Below are positions 53,248-61,677 of a stretch of 64,000 bases of DNA, in pieces. Below the pieces are notes generated by a model that saw only the letters and a list, made by a program, of their open reading frames with translations, searched no databases and was not told where the DNA came from. The DNA is taken from positions 417,308 to 481,307 of the forward strand of contig NZ_KQ948451.1 of NCBI RefSeq assembly GCF_001514115.1. The letters are read 5' to 3'. Each line of letters starts with the position of its first letter. Within the stretch, counting starts at the first letter, position 1. The position numbers and the translations under genes are program-made. The stretch is from Streptomyces olivochromogenes (GTDB lineage Bacteria; Actinomycetota; Actinomycetes; Streptomycetales; Streptomycetaceae).

Positions 53248-53751
53248 CTAGGTCCGCCCCTCCCGCTCCTGTGCGTCCTTCAGTGCCGCCGACGCCGTGG
53301 CCCAGCGGGCTCGGACGACCCTGAAACCGGCCCGTTCCGCCTCGTCGCAGACGAGTTCGTCGTCGTCGACCAGGACGTGGATCTCGCGGTCGCGCGCGAG
53401 CCGGCGCAGGACGTCCAGTTTGGTGCGGCGGGCGGGCCTGCGGTCGTCGTTGCGTCGCATCCAGACGCGCCCCTCGGGCAACCCCTGCGCGGCCAGCCAT
53501 TCGACGGTGTCGCGGCGGCAGCGCTCGGGACGGCCGGTCAGATAGACCACCTCGCACTCCTGCGTGCTGCGCAACGCCAGGGCCACTCCCTCCGCGAGCG
53601 GCGGATCCTGCGGCGCGGCAGCGAAGAACGCGTCCCAGTCCCGCGGCTTGCGCTCCAGGAACCGCTGCCGGTGCGCGCTGTCCGCGAGCGTGCCGTCGAG
53701 GTCGAACACGGCGAGCGGTCTGCTGGTCTTCTCCCTGGTCTTCTCCGTCAC
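53248..53751 (-). CDS. HAD-type phosphatase (polynucleotide-kinase-phosphatase-like)
   Basis: 167 residues from a GTG at 53751 (MTEKTREKTSRPLAVFDLDG). HAD motifs: FDLDGTLADS (I, nucleophile Asp), VVYLTGRPERCRRD (II, Thr), a Lys in RRTKLDVLRRLA (III), VDDDELVCDEA (IV). Overall it resembles the phosphatase domain found fused to polynucleotide kinases, but here stands alone. A role in end-processing of nucleic acids or general phosphatase activity is possible. It is monocistronic and convergent with dodecin. Confidence 0.85.
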   Translation of the reverse strand: MTEKTREKTSRPLAVFDLDGTLADSAHRQRFLERKPRDWDAFFAAAPQDPPLAEGVALALRSTQECEVVYLTGRPERCRRDTVEWLAAQGLPEGRVWMRRNDDRRPARRTKLDVLRRLARDREIHVLVDDDELVCDEAERAGFRVVRARWATASAALKDAQEREGRT

Positions 53752-53900
53752 GCGGACCACCCTAAACAGGGCCGCCGACACCCGGCGCTCCACGGTCGCC
53801 GCCCGCCCCTGTGAACCCGTCGGCCTCCCGCATCAACTTCCTTCACCACAAGCACTATTCACATCACCCAGCAAGCCCTTACCGTGATGCCTCGCACTGC

Positions 53901-53926
53901 ATGTTGCACAGCATGTCGCACAACAT
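53901..53926. promoter_or_regulatory. Inverted repeat ahead of the arabinanase-type cluster
   Basis: ATGTTG (53901-53906) faces CAACAT (53921-53926), with GCACAGCATGTCGC between. It lies 72-97 bases upstream of the first cluster start and is a candidate operator. Confidence 0.4.
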
Positions 53927-53997
53927 TCGGTATTTCGAACGAGAGCAGGGCGGTGAAGGGACACCACCGCCCGGTTCTTCGGCATGCGGAGGTCGTT

Positions 53998-54258
53998 GTG
54001 AACCCCCCACTCGGCAGACGTCACTTCCTCGCCGTCACCGGCGCGTCCACGGCCGCCATGACCCTGGCCTCGACCGGGACCAACCCCTCGGGCGCCCCGG
54101 GCGCCCACGACGCCAACGCTCCCGTCCAGCCGTTCCCCCTCGGCTCGGTGACCCTCCCGGACAGCGCCTTCCGGGCCAACCAGCAGCGCAACTGCGACTT
54201 CCGTGTGTACGGCAAGACCCTCACGGCCGAGGAAGTCGCCGCCCTGGCCCAGGCCTAG
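53998..54258 (+). pseudogene. GH127 start fused to LamG end: deletion remnant
   Basis: 86 codons from a GTG with GGAGGT five bases upstream. The first 60 residues are a twin-arginine signal (LGRRHFLAVTGASTAAMTLA) and the opening of a GH127 beta-L-arabinofuranosidase (VQPFPLGSVTLPDSAFRANQ plus QRN). The last 20, CDFRVYGKTLTAEEVAALAQ, are instead the final strand of a LamG/concanavalin-like module (DFRVYGRALSAAEVAAL). Everything between is gone, in frame. The product could be exported but cannot be enzymatic. It marks a deletion of perhaps several kilobases at the head of the cluster. Confidence 0.75.
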
Positions 54259-54351
54259 GCGACGCCACCTCGACATGTGCGCAGGACGGGTGGGGACGCG
54301 GAGCCGCCGCGCCCCCGCCCGGATCAACAGAAACAAGGAGAGCCGCAAAAC

Positions 54352-55761
54352 ATGATCACCCCCGACCGGAACGCGTCCTCGACGCCGCTCGACCCGTCCC
54401 GCCGCAGTCTGCTGCGCGCGATGGTCGCGATACCCGCGACCGCACTCGTGCTGGGCGAACTGCCCGGCCTGCTCGGCTCGGCCGCCGCGGCGGCCCCCGC
54501 CCACGGCTCGGCCACCCGCTACACCATCGTGCCGTTCCTCAACAGCGACGACGGCACCGTGAACGTGTACCAGTCCGACGACGCGACCGACTTCCGGCTC
54601 GTCAAGTCCTCCGCCTACACCCCGCCCAGCAACCGCATCCGCGACGCCAGCGTGTTCAAGCACACCGACGGCTACTACTACATCGCCTACACCACACACA
54701 CCTGGCAGGACGTCAGCACCACCATCGGCTTCGCCCGCAGCTCCGACCGGGCCAACTGGACCTTCCTGTACGACTACACGGTCCCGATCACCAATCTGTC
54801 CCGCGCGTGGGCGCCCGAGTGGTTCGTCGACAGCGACGGCAGCGTGAACGTCATCGTGTCCTGCTCGACCACCGACGACGAGTGGATCTTCACGCCGTAT
54901 GTGATGAAGGCCGCCAACTCCGCGCTCACCGCGTGGAGTTCACCCGTGGCGCTGTCCGGCATCGGCGCCAACCACATCGACACGTTCATCGTGAAGATCG
55001 GCTCCACCTACCACGCGTTCCCGAAGAACGAGACGACGAAGTACATCGAGTACGCCACCGCCTCCAGCCTGACCGGGCCGTACACCATCACCCGGACCGG
55101 CGACTGGGCGGGCTGGGGCGGCACGCGTGAGGGTCCCTCGGTGATCCAGCTCGACAACGGCGCCTGGCGGATCTTCTTCGACGGCTACGGCGACGGCAGT
55201 TACTACTACAGCGACAGCTACGACACCTTCGCCACCTGGACCGCCCCGAAGAAGCTGCCGGGCATCTCCGGAACGGCCCGCCACTTCACCGTGATCAAGG
55301 AGACGGTGTCCGGCGGCGTGAACCTGGCCACCAACGTCACCCGTTCCTTCCGGTCGGGCAACTACTCCACCCGCTACTGGCAGGAGCAGTCCGCGCTGCT
55401 CAACCTGCCCGTGGTCAGCAGCTCCAGCACCGCCGCCGAGAAGCAGGCGTCCACCTTCACCGTGGTGCCGGGCCTCGCCGACGCGAACGCCTACTCCTTC
55501 CGGGACGCGGCCGGCGACTACCTGCGCCACTGGGACTTCCGGGCCCGCTTCGACGCGAGCGACGGTACGTCGACGTTCGCCAAGGACGCCACGTTCGTCA
55601 TCCGCACCGGCACCCCCGACGGCGCCGTCCGCTTCGAGTCGTACAACTACCCGGGCTACTACCTGCGCCACTACGACTACCAGCTCCGTGTGGACGTGTC
55701 GGACGGCACCGACCTCTTCCGCCAGGACAGCTCCTTCGTACCCGTGACGGCCTGGGCATGA
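54352..55761 (+). CDS. Secreted GH43-type arabinofuranosidase/xylosidase with AbfB module
   Basis: 469 residues. Twin-arginine signal (SRRSLLRAMVAIPATALVLG, Arg17-Arg18) with cleavage near AAAAAPA. Five-bladed propeller catalytic domain (about 55-340) with the GH43 residues Asp98 in RIRDASVF, Asp210 in NHIDTFIV and Glu260 in REGPSVIQL. The C-terminal AbfB (CBM42, arabinose-binding) trefoil is about 355-469: FRDAAGDYLRHWDFRARFDA, FESYNYPGYYLRHYDYQLRV. It probably releases arabinose from arabinan or arabinoxylan outside the cell. The next enzyme gene begins 65 bases downstream. Confidence 0.92.
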   Translation: MITPDRNASSTPLDPSRRSLLRAMVAIPATALVLGELPGLLGSAAAAAPAHGSATRYTIVPFLNSDDGTVNVYQSDDATDFRLVKSSAYTPPSNRIRDASVFKHTDGYYYIAYTTHTWQDVSTTIGFARSSDRANWTFLYDYTVPITNLSRAWAPEWFVDSDGSVNVIVSCSTTDDEWIFTPYVMKAANSALTAWSSPVALSGIGANHIDTFIVKIGSTYHAFPKNETTKYIEYATASSLTGPYTITRTGDWAGWGGTREGPSVIQLDNGAWRIFFDGYGDGSYYYSDSYDTFATWTAPKKLPGISGTARHFTVIKETVSGGVNLATNVTRSFRSGNYSTRYWQEQSALLNLPVVSSSSTAAEKQASTFTVVPGLADANAYSFRDAAGDYLRHWDFRARFDASDGTSTFAKDATFVIRTGTPDGAVRFESYNYPGYYLRHYDYQLRVDVSDGTDLFRQDSSFVPVTAWA

Positions 55762-55826
55762 ACGCCGCAACCGCATCCACAGCCGCATCCACAGCCTCAG
55801 CCTAGGAACAGAGGGAGAAGAACCCC

Positions 55827-57212
55827 ATGAGCGAGAGCCCCAGACCCCTTCAGCCGTCCCGCCGCACCGTGCTGGGGGCGATGGCCGCCCTCACCGCCTC
55901 CTTCACGATCGGCGCCCCGTCCGCCCGCGCCGCGACCGGATCCGCGTACGTGATGGGCTACTTCACCGAGTCCCCGAACGGCCTCGGCGACGACTACGGA
56001 CTCCACCTCGCCGTCAGCACCGACTCGCTCCAGTGGATGCCGCTGAACCAGAACAACCCGGTCGTGACCCCGACCGGGGGCACCGGCGGCCTGCGCGACC
56101 CGTTCATCCTGCGCAAGCAGGACGGCACGTTCGTCGTGCTCGCCACCGACCTCAAGGGCACCGACTGGAGCCTGCAGAGCCAGTACATCCATGTCTGGGA
56201 CTCCGCCGACCTGCGCTCCTTCACCGGCTACCGGCGGCTGAAGCTGCACGACATGGCCACCCACAGCTGGGCGCCGGAGGCGTACTGGGACGCGGGACGC
56301 GGCCAGTACGGGATCATCTACTCGGCCGTCAACTCCACGGGCCACAACGTCATCATGGTGAACTACACCACCGACTTCGTGACCGCGTCGACGGCGCAGG
56401 TCTTCTTCGACCCCGGCTACGACATCATCGACGGCGACCTGGCCGTGGGCGTCGGTGGGGTCAACTACCTCTACTTCAAGAAGGACCAGACGCTGGTCGG
56501 CGCCAGGTCGGCCTCCCTGGACCCGGGCAGCTTCACCGTGTTCAGCACACCCGTCGCGCACGGCGGCACCGAGGCCCCGATCCTCGTCAAGTCCCAGACG
56601 TCGAGCACCTGGTACCTCTGGGGAGACACCTACACCCCCAACGGTGTCTTCTACGCCTGGCAGACCGGCGACCTGGCCGCGGGCACCTGGACCGCGGTCG
56701 ACCAGCGGCTCTACACCCAGCCGGTCAACTCCAAGCACGGCACCATCCAGCCGATCACCACCACCGAGTACGACAACCTCGTGGCGGCGTACGGCAAGCC
56801 GAGCTGGAACCGCATCAAGTCCTACAACTACCCCGACCGTTACGTCCGCCACGCCGACTACGTCGGCCGGATCGACGCCTACCCCTTCGACCCGTACACC
56901 GACGCGGAGTGGAAGCTCGTGCCGGGGCTCGCCGACAGCTCCGGGGTGTCCTTCCAGTCCGTCAGCTATCCCACGCGCTATCTGAGGCACTACAACTACC
57001 AGCTGCAACTGGACGTCAACGACAGCACGACGACGTTCGCGCAGGACGCCACGTTCTACCGGACAGCGGGCCTGGCCGACACCTCCTGGTCATCGTTCCG
57101 CTCCTTCAACTATCCGGACCGTCACATCCGCCACGCAAACTACGTCCTGCGCATCGATCCCATCTCCACCAGCACCGAAAAGGCCGACGCCACGTTCTCG
57201 GTCGGCTACTGA
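55827..57212 (+). CDS. Secreted GH43 arabinan-type hydrolase with AbfB module
   Basis: 461 residues. Twin-arginine signal: SRRTVLGAMAALTASFTIGA, cleavage near ARAATG. GH43-like propeller with Arg90-Asp91 in GGLRDPFIL, Glu151 in WAPEAYWD, Asp202 region IDGDLA and Glu249 in GGTEAPILV. The C-terminal AbfB/CBM42 (about 318-460) has IKSYNYPDRYVRHADYVGRI, SYPTRYLRHYNYQLQLDV and FRSFNYPDRHIRHANYVLRI. It differs from the upstream GH43 in the catalytic half but carries the same binding module, so the pair are likely complementary arabinan-debranching enzymes. AGAGGGAG precedes the ATG. Confidence 0.92.
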   Translation: MSESPRPLQPSRRTVLGAMAALTASFTIGAPSARAATGSAYVMGYFTESPNGLGDDYGLHLAVSTDSLQWMPLNQNNPVVTPTGGTGGLRDPFILRKQDGTFVVLATDLKGTDWSLQSQYIHVWDSADLRSFTGYRRLKLHDMATHSWAPEAYWDAGRGQYGIIYSAVNSTGHNVIMVNYTTDFVTASTAQVFFDPGYDIIDGDLAVGVGGVNYLYFKKDQTLVGARSASLDPGSFTVFSTPVAHGGTEAPILVKSQTSSTWYLWGDTYTPNGVFYAWQTGDLAAGTWTAVDQRLYTQPVNSKHGTIQPITTTEYDNLVAAYGKPSWNRIKSYNYPDRYVRHADYVGRIDAYPFDPYTDAEWKLVPGLADSSGVSFQSVSYPTRYLRHYNYQLQLDVNDSTTTFAQDATFYRTAGLADTSWSSFRSFNYPDRHIRHANYVLRIDPISTSTEKADATFSVGY

Positions 57213-57255
57213 CGCCCCGTCATCCCTCAGCACCCAGTCCCCAGGAGACACCCCC

Positions 57256-58605
57256 ATGTCACCTCTCCGAAGAGTCCTCGCCACCCTGGCCGCGGCAGCC
57301 GCGGCCCTCGGCGGACTCACGGCGACCGCCCCCACCGCGGCGGCCGCCGACTCGGGCACCTTCAACGTGCTCAGCTACAACGTCGCCGGACTCCCCGAGA
57401 TCATCTCCAGCGCCTCGACCCCGCGCGACACCAGCACCACGGCGATAGGCCAGCGGCTCGGCCCCTACGACATCGTCCACGTGGAAGAGGACTTCAACTA
57501 CCACTCCTATCTCTACGCGGGCGACACCACGCACGCCTACCGCACACCCACCAGCGGTGGCGCCGGGATCGGCAGCGGGCTCAACACCCTGTCGAAGATC
57601 CCCTACGACACCGACGACTTCGAGCGGGTGCACTGGAACTCCTGCCAGATCGACTCGGGCGACTGCCTGACTCCCAAGGGCTTCACGTTCATGCGGGAAC
57701 GGCTGGCCGAGGGCGTCTACGTCGACTTCTACAACCTGCACACCAACGCGGGTACGAACGACGGCGACCTGGCCTCGCGGGCGGACAACCTCAACCAGCT
57801 CACAGCCTTCATCCAGACCCACTCCAAGGGCAACGCCGTGGTGGTCATGGGTGACACCAACACCCGCTACACGCGCGCCGGCGACACGATCGCCGAGTTC
57901 GGCGCGGCCAACGGCCTCACCGACGCCTGGGTCAAGCTCATCCGGGGCGGCACCCCGCCCGCCAAGGGCAGCGACGCGCTGGTCTGCGACCAGACCGGCG
58001 CCACCGTGCCCAACACCTGCGAGGTCGTGGACAAGATCCTGTACCGCGGCAGCAAGCTGGTCACGCTCGACGCCACGAGCTACAACAACGAGCACGCTAG
58101 CTTCCTGACCTCGGACGGGCTGATGCTCTCCGACCACGACCCGATCACCGCCAAGTTCACCTGGTCGCGCAACGCCGCCTTCCAGCTGAGCGACCAGTTC
58201 GGCGGCCCGCACGGGGACTACTTCGACGACATCGACAGCGTGCCGGCCGGGGCCAGGGCGACCGCCCTCACCCTGCGCAGCGGCTCACGCGTCGACCAGA
58301 TGGGCCTGACGCTGAGCAACGGCACGACGCTGACCCATGGCGGCACGGGCGGCACCGCCTCGTCGCTCACGCTCGGCAGCGGCGAGTACGTGACCTCGGC
58401 GCAGCTGTGCCAGGGCGTGAAGGACGGCAACACCCGGATCTTCTACGCGAAGTTCACCACCAACCTCGGCAACAGCCTGGCGGGCGGTACGACGACCTCG
58501 GACTGCGTGACCCGCACGGCGCCGTCGGGCTGGCAGATCGCCGGGTTCCACGGCCGCACGGGCGACGAGGTCGACAAGATCGGCTTCATCTACACCCAGC
58601 GCTGA
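57256..58605 (+). CDS. Secreted endonuclease/exonuclease/phosphatase-fold protein with jacalin-like tail
   Basis: 449 residues. Sec-type signal MSPLRRVLATLAAAAAALGG, cleaved near AAAADS. EEP domain (about 32-300) with NVLSYNVAGLPE, IVHVEEDFNY (metal Glu), VDFYNLHTNAG, VVMGDTNTRY, and the terminal SDHDPITAKF that holds the catalytic His-Asp. The last 140 residues (FQLSDQFGGPHGDYFDDIDS through DEVDKIGFIYTQR) look like a jacalin-like lectin: GG..G..FDD, LRSGSRVDQMGLTLSNGTTL, GFHGRTGDEVDKIGFIY. The substrate could be nucleic acid, phosphosugar or lipid. It is last in the plus-strand cluster. Confidence 0.9.
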   Translation: MSPLRRVLATLAAAAAALGGLTATAPTAAAADSGTFNVLSYNVAGLPEIISSASTPRDTSTTAIGQRLGPYDIVHVEEDFNYHSYLYAGDTTHAYRTPTSGGAGIGSGLNTLSKIPYDTDDFERVHWNSCQIDSGDCLTPKGFTFMRERLAEGVYVDFYNLHTNAGTNDGDLASRADNLNQLTAFIQTHSKGNAVVVMGDTNTRYTRAGDTIAEFGAANGLTDAWVKLIRGGTPPAKGSDALVCDQTGATVPNTCEVVDKILYRGSKLVTLDATSYNNEHASFLTSDGLMLSDHDPITAKFTWSRNAAFQLSDQFGGPHGDYFDDIDSVPAGARATALTLRSGSRVDQMGLTLSNGTTLTHGGTGGTASSLTLGSGEYVTSAQLCQGVKDGNTRIFYAKFTTNLGNSLAGGTTTSDCVTRTAPSGWQIAGFHGRTGDEVDKIGFIYTQR

Positions 58606-58617
58606 CCGGACATGACC

Positions 58618-58663
58618 GAGCCCGTGGCCCCCTGGTGTGCGCACACCAGGGGGCCACGGGCTC
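58618..58663. terminator. Perfect 46-bp palindrome between convergent genes
   Basis: 58618-58640 and 58641-58663 are exact reverse complements (left arm begins GAGCCCGTGGCC, centre TGTGCGCACA). It lies 12 bases after the upstream stop and 52 before the opposite stop; it should be a strong bidirectional terminator. Confidence 0.85.
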
Positions 58664-58714
58664 ACTTGCTCGGCTCGTTCACGAGGTTCGCCTCGTTCAC
58701 GAGGCTCGACCCGC

Positions 58715-59653
58715 CTACGAGGAAAGCCACTCGGTGGCGTTCAGGGCGAGGGCGGCGTTGGTGGCGCCGGTGTCGTTCCAGCCGTCGTACAGCGTGTTGC
58801 CGGACTGACCGGTGCCGTCGTCGATCGGCGAACTGTCGCCCCAGAAGGCGACCTTCCCGCTGCCGAAGGTACTGGTGGCGAAGAAGGCCCCGGTGTTGCC
58901 CGAGTAACCGGAGCGGTAGAGCAGGCCCTTGACCGCCGAGTTGTCGGCGGGCTTCAGCGTGGCCGTCGTACCGTTGGCGAAGAGGCTCTTGGTGACGGTG
59001 CCGAACGAGCCGTGCAGGACGGCGTTGGTGCTGTCGCTGATCGCCGCGGGGTAGCCCGAGCTGATGTTCAGCGAGTCGACGGAGAAGCCGAACGGGTCGG
59101 TGGAGTCGACGCTGTTGTTGGTCATCAGGTCGTTGAGGATCTTCACCGCGTCGTAGCCGTCGCTGTTGCGGTCGGCGCCGGTGTGGTCGGAGATCATGAA
59201 CAGACCGCCGCCGTTCTTCACGAACGTCATGATCGCGGTCTTCTCGGCCGTGGTGAAGAGCGTGTTGGGCTCGGGCAGCACCAGCGTGTCGAAGTTCGAC
59301 AGGTCGGTGGCCGAGGTACCGCCGTACGTCAGCTTGGAGCCCGAAGGCAGCGTGTCCAGGCTGTAGTCGCCGGTCTTCTGCAGGGCCACGCCCCACGAGG
59401 AGAGCGCGCCGGTCCAGTCGGTCTCGGAGGACGGCGAGGAGTCCTCGCTCAACGGGTTCGGCTGGCTGGAGGAGATGATCCAGTCGGCGTTGCCCGCCGT
59501 CTCGGCGTGGCCGTTGTCGAACAGGACGCGATGGGTGGTGGCCGCGTGCGCGGGGGCGGCGGTGGTCGTCTGGAGCGCGGCTCCCGTGAGCAGCACGCCG
59601 AGCGCGGTGAGGGCGACGGCGAGTCTGTGGCGGGGCCTTGTGGGGGTGAGCAT
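58715..59653 (-). CDS. Secreted ThuA/GATase-fold-type protein
   Basis: 312 residues from MLTPTRPRHRLAVALTALGV, with GGAGGA seven bases upstream; the signal peptide ends APAHAAT. The mature part reads RVLFDNGHAETAGNADWIIS, a long loop, FDTLVLPEPNTLFTTAEKTA, IMTFVKNGGGLFMISDHTGA, then VDSLNISSGYPAAISDS and GKVAFWGDSSPIDDGTG. The order (fold start, LVLPEP...FV..GGG...I.DH..A, GR/KV.F.GD) is that of extracellular proteins with a class I glutamine-amidotransferase-like fold, often annotated only as hydrolases. The substrate is unknown. It is convergent with the EEP gene. Confidence 0.75.
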   Translation of the reverse strand: MLTPTRPRHRLAVALTALGVLLTGAALQTTTAAPAHAATTHRVLFDNGHAETAGNADWIISSSQPNPLSEDSSPSSETDWTGALSSWGVALQKTGDYSLDTLPSGSKLTYGGTSATDLSNFDTLVLPEPNTLFTTAEKTAIMTFVKNGGGLFMISDHTGADRNSDGYDAVKILNDLMTNNSVDSTDPFGFSVDSLNISSGYPAAISDSTNAVLHGSFGTVTKSLFANGTTATLKPADNSAVKGLLYRSGYSGNTGAFFATSTFGSGKVAFWGDSSPIDDGTGQSGNTLYDGWNDTGATNAALALNATEWLSS

Positions 59654-59898
59654 CCGGCATTCCTCCAGGGGTGGGGGCGGGGGAAGAGGCGGTGCGGGGC
59701 GCCGATCTGCGCGCGTAGAACGGCCGTTGAACAACTGCCGTTCGACACAACGGTGGACAGTACAGACGTGATCAAGGCCGCCGGGAGACCCTGCCGCGAC
59801 TTATCATCAACCTCTTACCTTGCGCCACAACCGGCAGGGGATTTAGGCCAGTTGGCGGCTCGCCCGGCAGCCGAGCGCGACAGGTGGCCGCCGGTCCG

Positions 59899-60450
59899 TC
59901 AGGACGCGTCGACCAGCCAGGGCCTGACCTGCCTGCGTGCCTCGTGCAGCCGGGACTTGAGCGTGCCGAGCGGAATGCCGACGCGCTCGGCGACCTCGGC
60001 GTACTCCAGCTGACAGATGTCCCGGTAGACCAACGGCGCGACCAGATGCGGGTGTTCGCGCTCCAGACGCTCCAGCGCCTCCAGGAGGTCGATGCGGGAC
60101 CCGGCGATCACGCTCGTGGTGCGCGGGTCGACGTGCTGCGAGGCGTCGATGACGTCCGGCTGCTCGGCGGCCCGCCGCTTCAGCTCGCGGTACTTCTGAC
60201 GGGCGCAGTTGGCGACGACCGTGTAGAGCCAGGTGCTGAACCGGCTGCGCCCCTCGAACGAGGTGATCTTCCGCGCCACCTGGAGGAGGACGTCCTGCGC
60301 GGCCTCCTCGGCGTCCTCGCGGCACGGCAGGAAGCGCCCGCAGCGCCGCACGACCTCCGGCCGGATCCCCTGGAGCAGCAGGTCGAGCGCTGCCGGATCA
60401 CCCGAGGCCGCGCGCAGCGCGAGCTCCTCGGTCGCCGCCGCGTCCTGCAC
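59899..60450 (-). CDS. ECF-type RNA polymerase sigma factor
   Basis: 183 residues: MQDAAATEELALRAASGDPA. Sigma region 2: GRFLPCREDAEEAAQDVLLQ, VARKITSFEGRSRFSTWLYT, VVANCARQKYRELKRR, a clear -10-recognising segment. Region 4: LERLEREHPHLVAPLVYRDI, CQLEYAEVAERVGIPLGTLK, SRLHEARRQVRPWL. No anti-sigma gene is adjacent. The short linker between regions 2 and 4 (about 40 residues) and lack of extensions fit the simple ECF group. The upstream gap holds no obvious self-recognised promoter that I can name. Confidence 0.92.
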   Translation of the reverse strand: MQDAAATEELALRAASGDPAALDLLLQGIRPEVVRRCGRFLPCREDAEEAAQDVLLQVARKITSFEGRSRFSTWLYTVVANCARQKYRELKRRAAEQPDVIDASQHVDPRTTSVIAGSRIDLLEALERLEREHPHLVAPLVYRDICQLEYAEVAERVGIPLGTLKSRLHEARRQVRPWLVDAS

Positions 60451-60581
60451 TGGGTGCTCCCCTCGGTGTCGATCAGAGGCCAGGCATCATAGTTGCACGC
60501 ACGCGGCGTCGTTCGGAGCGCCCCGGTGGGCAGCCCGGAGGCCGCCGTCGGCATGCGCCTTCGGATCCTGTGCGTTCTCCC

Positions 60582-61103
60582 TCAGCCCTGGGACGGTTCG
60601 GATTCCCCGGGCCGCAGCGCGTACAGCCGTGGGAGGTTGACCACGATCGCCTCCTGGGTGCTGCGGGCGATGACGACCACGGCCTCTTCGGCGGGGTCGG
60701 GGTTCTCCTCGCGGTGCGGCACGAACGGGGGGACGAAGATGTAGTCCCCAGGAGCGGTGCGCAGGCGTACCTCCTCCGGCTGCGCGCCCGAGTCGTCGAG
60801 GAAGACGAACTCGGGGTGTCCGCTCACGATGTAGATGGCGGTCTCGGACTCGCCGTGATGGTGGTCGGAGGAGGAAGTGGAGGGGGCGACGTGCGTCTGG
60901 CCCATCCACAGCTTCTCGGAGCCGACCGTCCTGCCGCTGACGGCGGCGAACCTGCGCATGCCTCCGGTCTGAGCCGTGTCGCCGTCGAGAGCGTCGGCGC
61001 GGATGTGGTGCAGGCGGGTGTGCAAGGGCGCCACCGGATGCCCGGCGGGGTCGTGGAGATGGGGGTGGAAACCTTCGCCGGGGGTCGTCAACGGCTCGCT
61101 CAT
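60582..61103 (-). CDS. Cupin-domain protein
   Basis: 173 residues from MSEPLTTPGEGFHPHLHDPA. The cupin motifs are well kept: motif 1 PSTSSSDHHHGESETAIYIV, with three His and a Glu as metal ligands, and motif 2 APGDYIFVPPFVPHREENPD (G-D-x-x-x-x-P-x-x-x-x-H). It could be a dioxygenase, isomerase or sensor. Its promoter TTGACA-N18-TAGCGT lies 9-38 bases before the ATG, so the mRNA may be leaderless. It is divergent from an Rrf2 regulator with a shared GGTGTCCATTG element between. Confidence 0.88.
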   Translation of the reverse strand: MSEPLTTPGEGFHPHLHDPAGHPVAPLHTRLHHIRADALDGDTAQTGGMRRFAAVSGRTVGSEKLWMGQTHVAPSTSSSDHHHGESETAIYIVSGHPEFVFLDDSGAQPEEVRLRTAPGDYIFVPPFVPHREENPDPAEEAVVVIARSTQEAIVVNLPRLYALRPGESEPSQG

Positions 61104-61111
61104 GGGTGGGG

Positions 61112-61141
61112 ACGCTAGAGCCGCCCGGAAAAGGATGTCAA
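61112..61141 (-). promoter_or_regulatory. Cupin promoter
   Basis: On the minus strand, -35 TTGACA (61141-61136) and -10 TAGCGT (61117-61112), 18 bases apart. Next to the -35 on the upstream side is GGTGTCCATTG (plus strand, 61144-61154). Confidence 0.55.
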
Positions 61142-61242
61142 GAGGTGTCCATTGTGCTTCACCTGCGGCAACGTTCCTGCAATGTAGGCGGGGGACCGAT
61201 GGAAGCCCTCGTGACGGGCGCCTCGTCGGGCATGATGTGCGC

Positions 61243-61677
61243 ATGCATATCTCCGCGAAGGCGGACTACGCCATGCGGGCCCTGTTGGAGCTCGCCCGTG
61301 AACCTGCCCGGCCGCTCACGTGCGAGGCCGTCGCCTCTTCCCAGCAGATCCCCTTCCGGTTCCTGAAGTCGGTGGTGGGCGAGTTGCGCAAGGCCGGTCT
61401 GGTACGCAGTCAGCGCGGCTGCGAGGGCGGGTACTGGCTCGGCCGGCCGGCCGACGAGATCACGCTCCTGGATGTCGCGCGCGCCGTGGACGGCGAGTTG
61501 ATCACCTTGCGGGGTGAGTCACTGGCCGGGCTCGACTACCCCGGTCCCGCCTCCGGTCTGCCGGGGGTGTGGCGCCGGCTCGAGGCGGACGCCGCCGCGG
61601 TCCTGGGCGGGACGACCCTGGCCGCACTGCTGCCCGCCGAGGCGGGCGCGGGGCTGGACGGGAAGGGAACCACGTGA
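61243..61677 (+). CDS. Rrf2-family transcriptional regulator
   Basis: 144 residues: MHISAKADYAMRALLELARE. Rrf2 signature: SAKADYAMRALLELA, HTH LTCEAVASSQQIPFRFLKSV, VGELRKAGLVRSQRGCEGGY, WLGRPADEITLLDVARAVDG. It lacks the three-Cys cluster (CxxxxxCxxxxxC) that binds an iron-sulfur centre in IscR and NsrR; only Cys in LTCEA and RGCEGG remain. CymR-type Rrf2 proteins without the cluster control sulfur metabolism. The GTGA overlap with the downstream DsbA-like gene indicates translational coupling. Confidence 0.9.
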   Translation: MHISAKADYAMRALLELAREPARPLTCEAVASSQQIPFRFLKSVVGELRKAGLVRSQRGCEGGYWLGRPADEITLLDVARAVDGELITLRGESLAGLDYPGPASGLPGVWRRLEADAAAVLGGTTLAALLPAEAGAGLDGKGTT

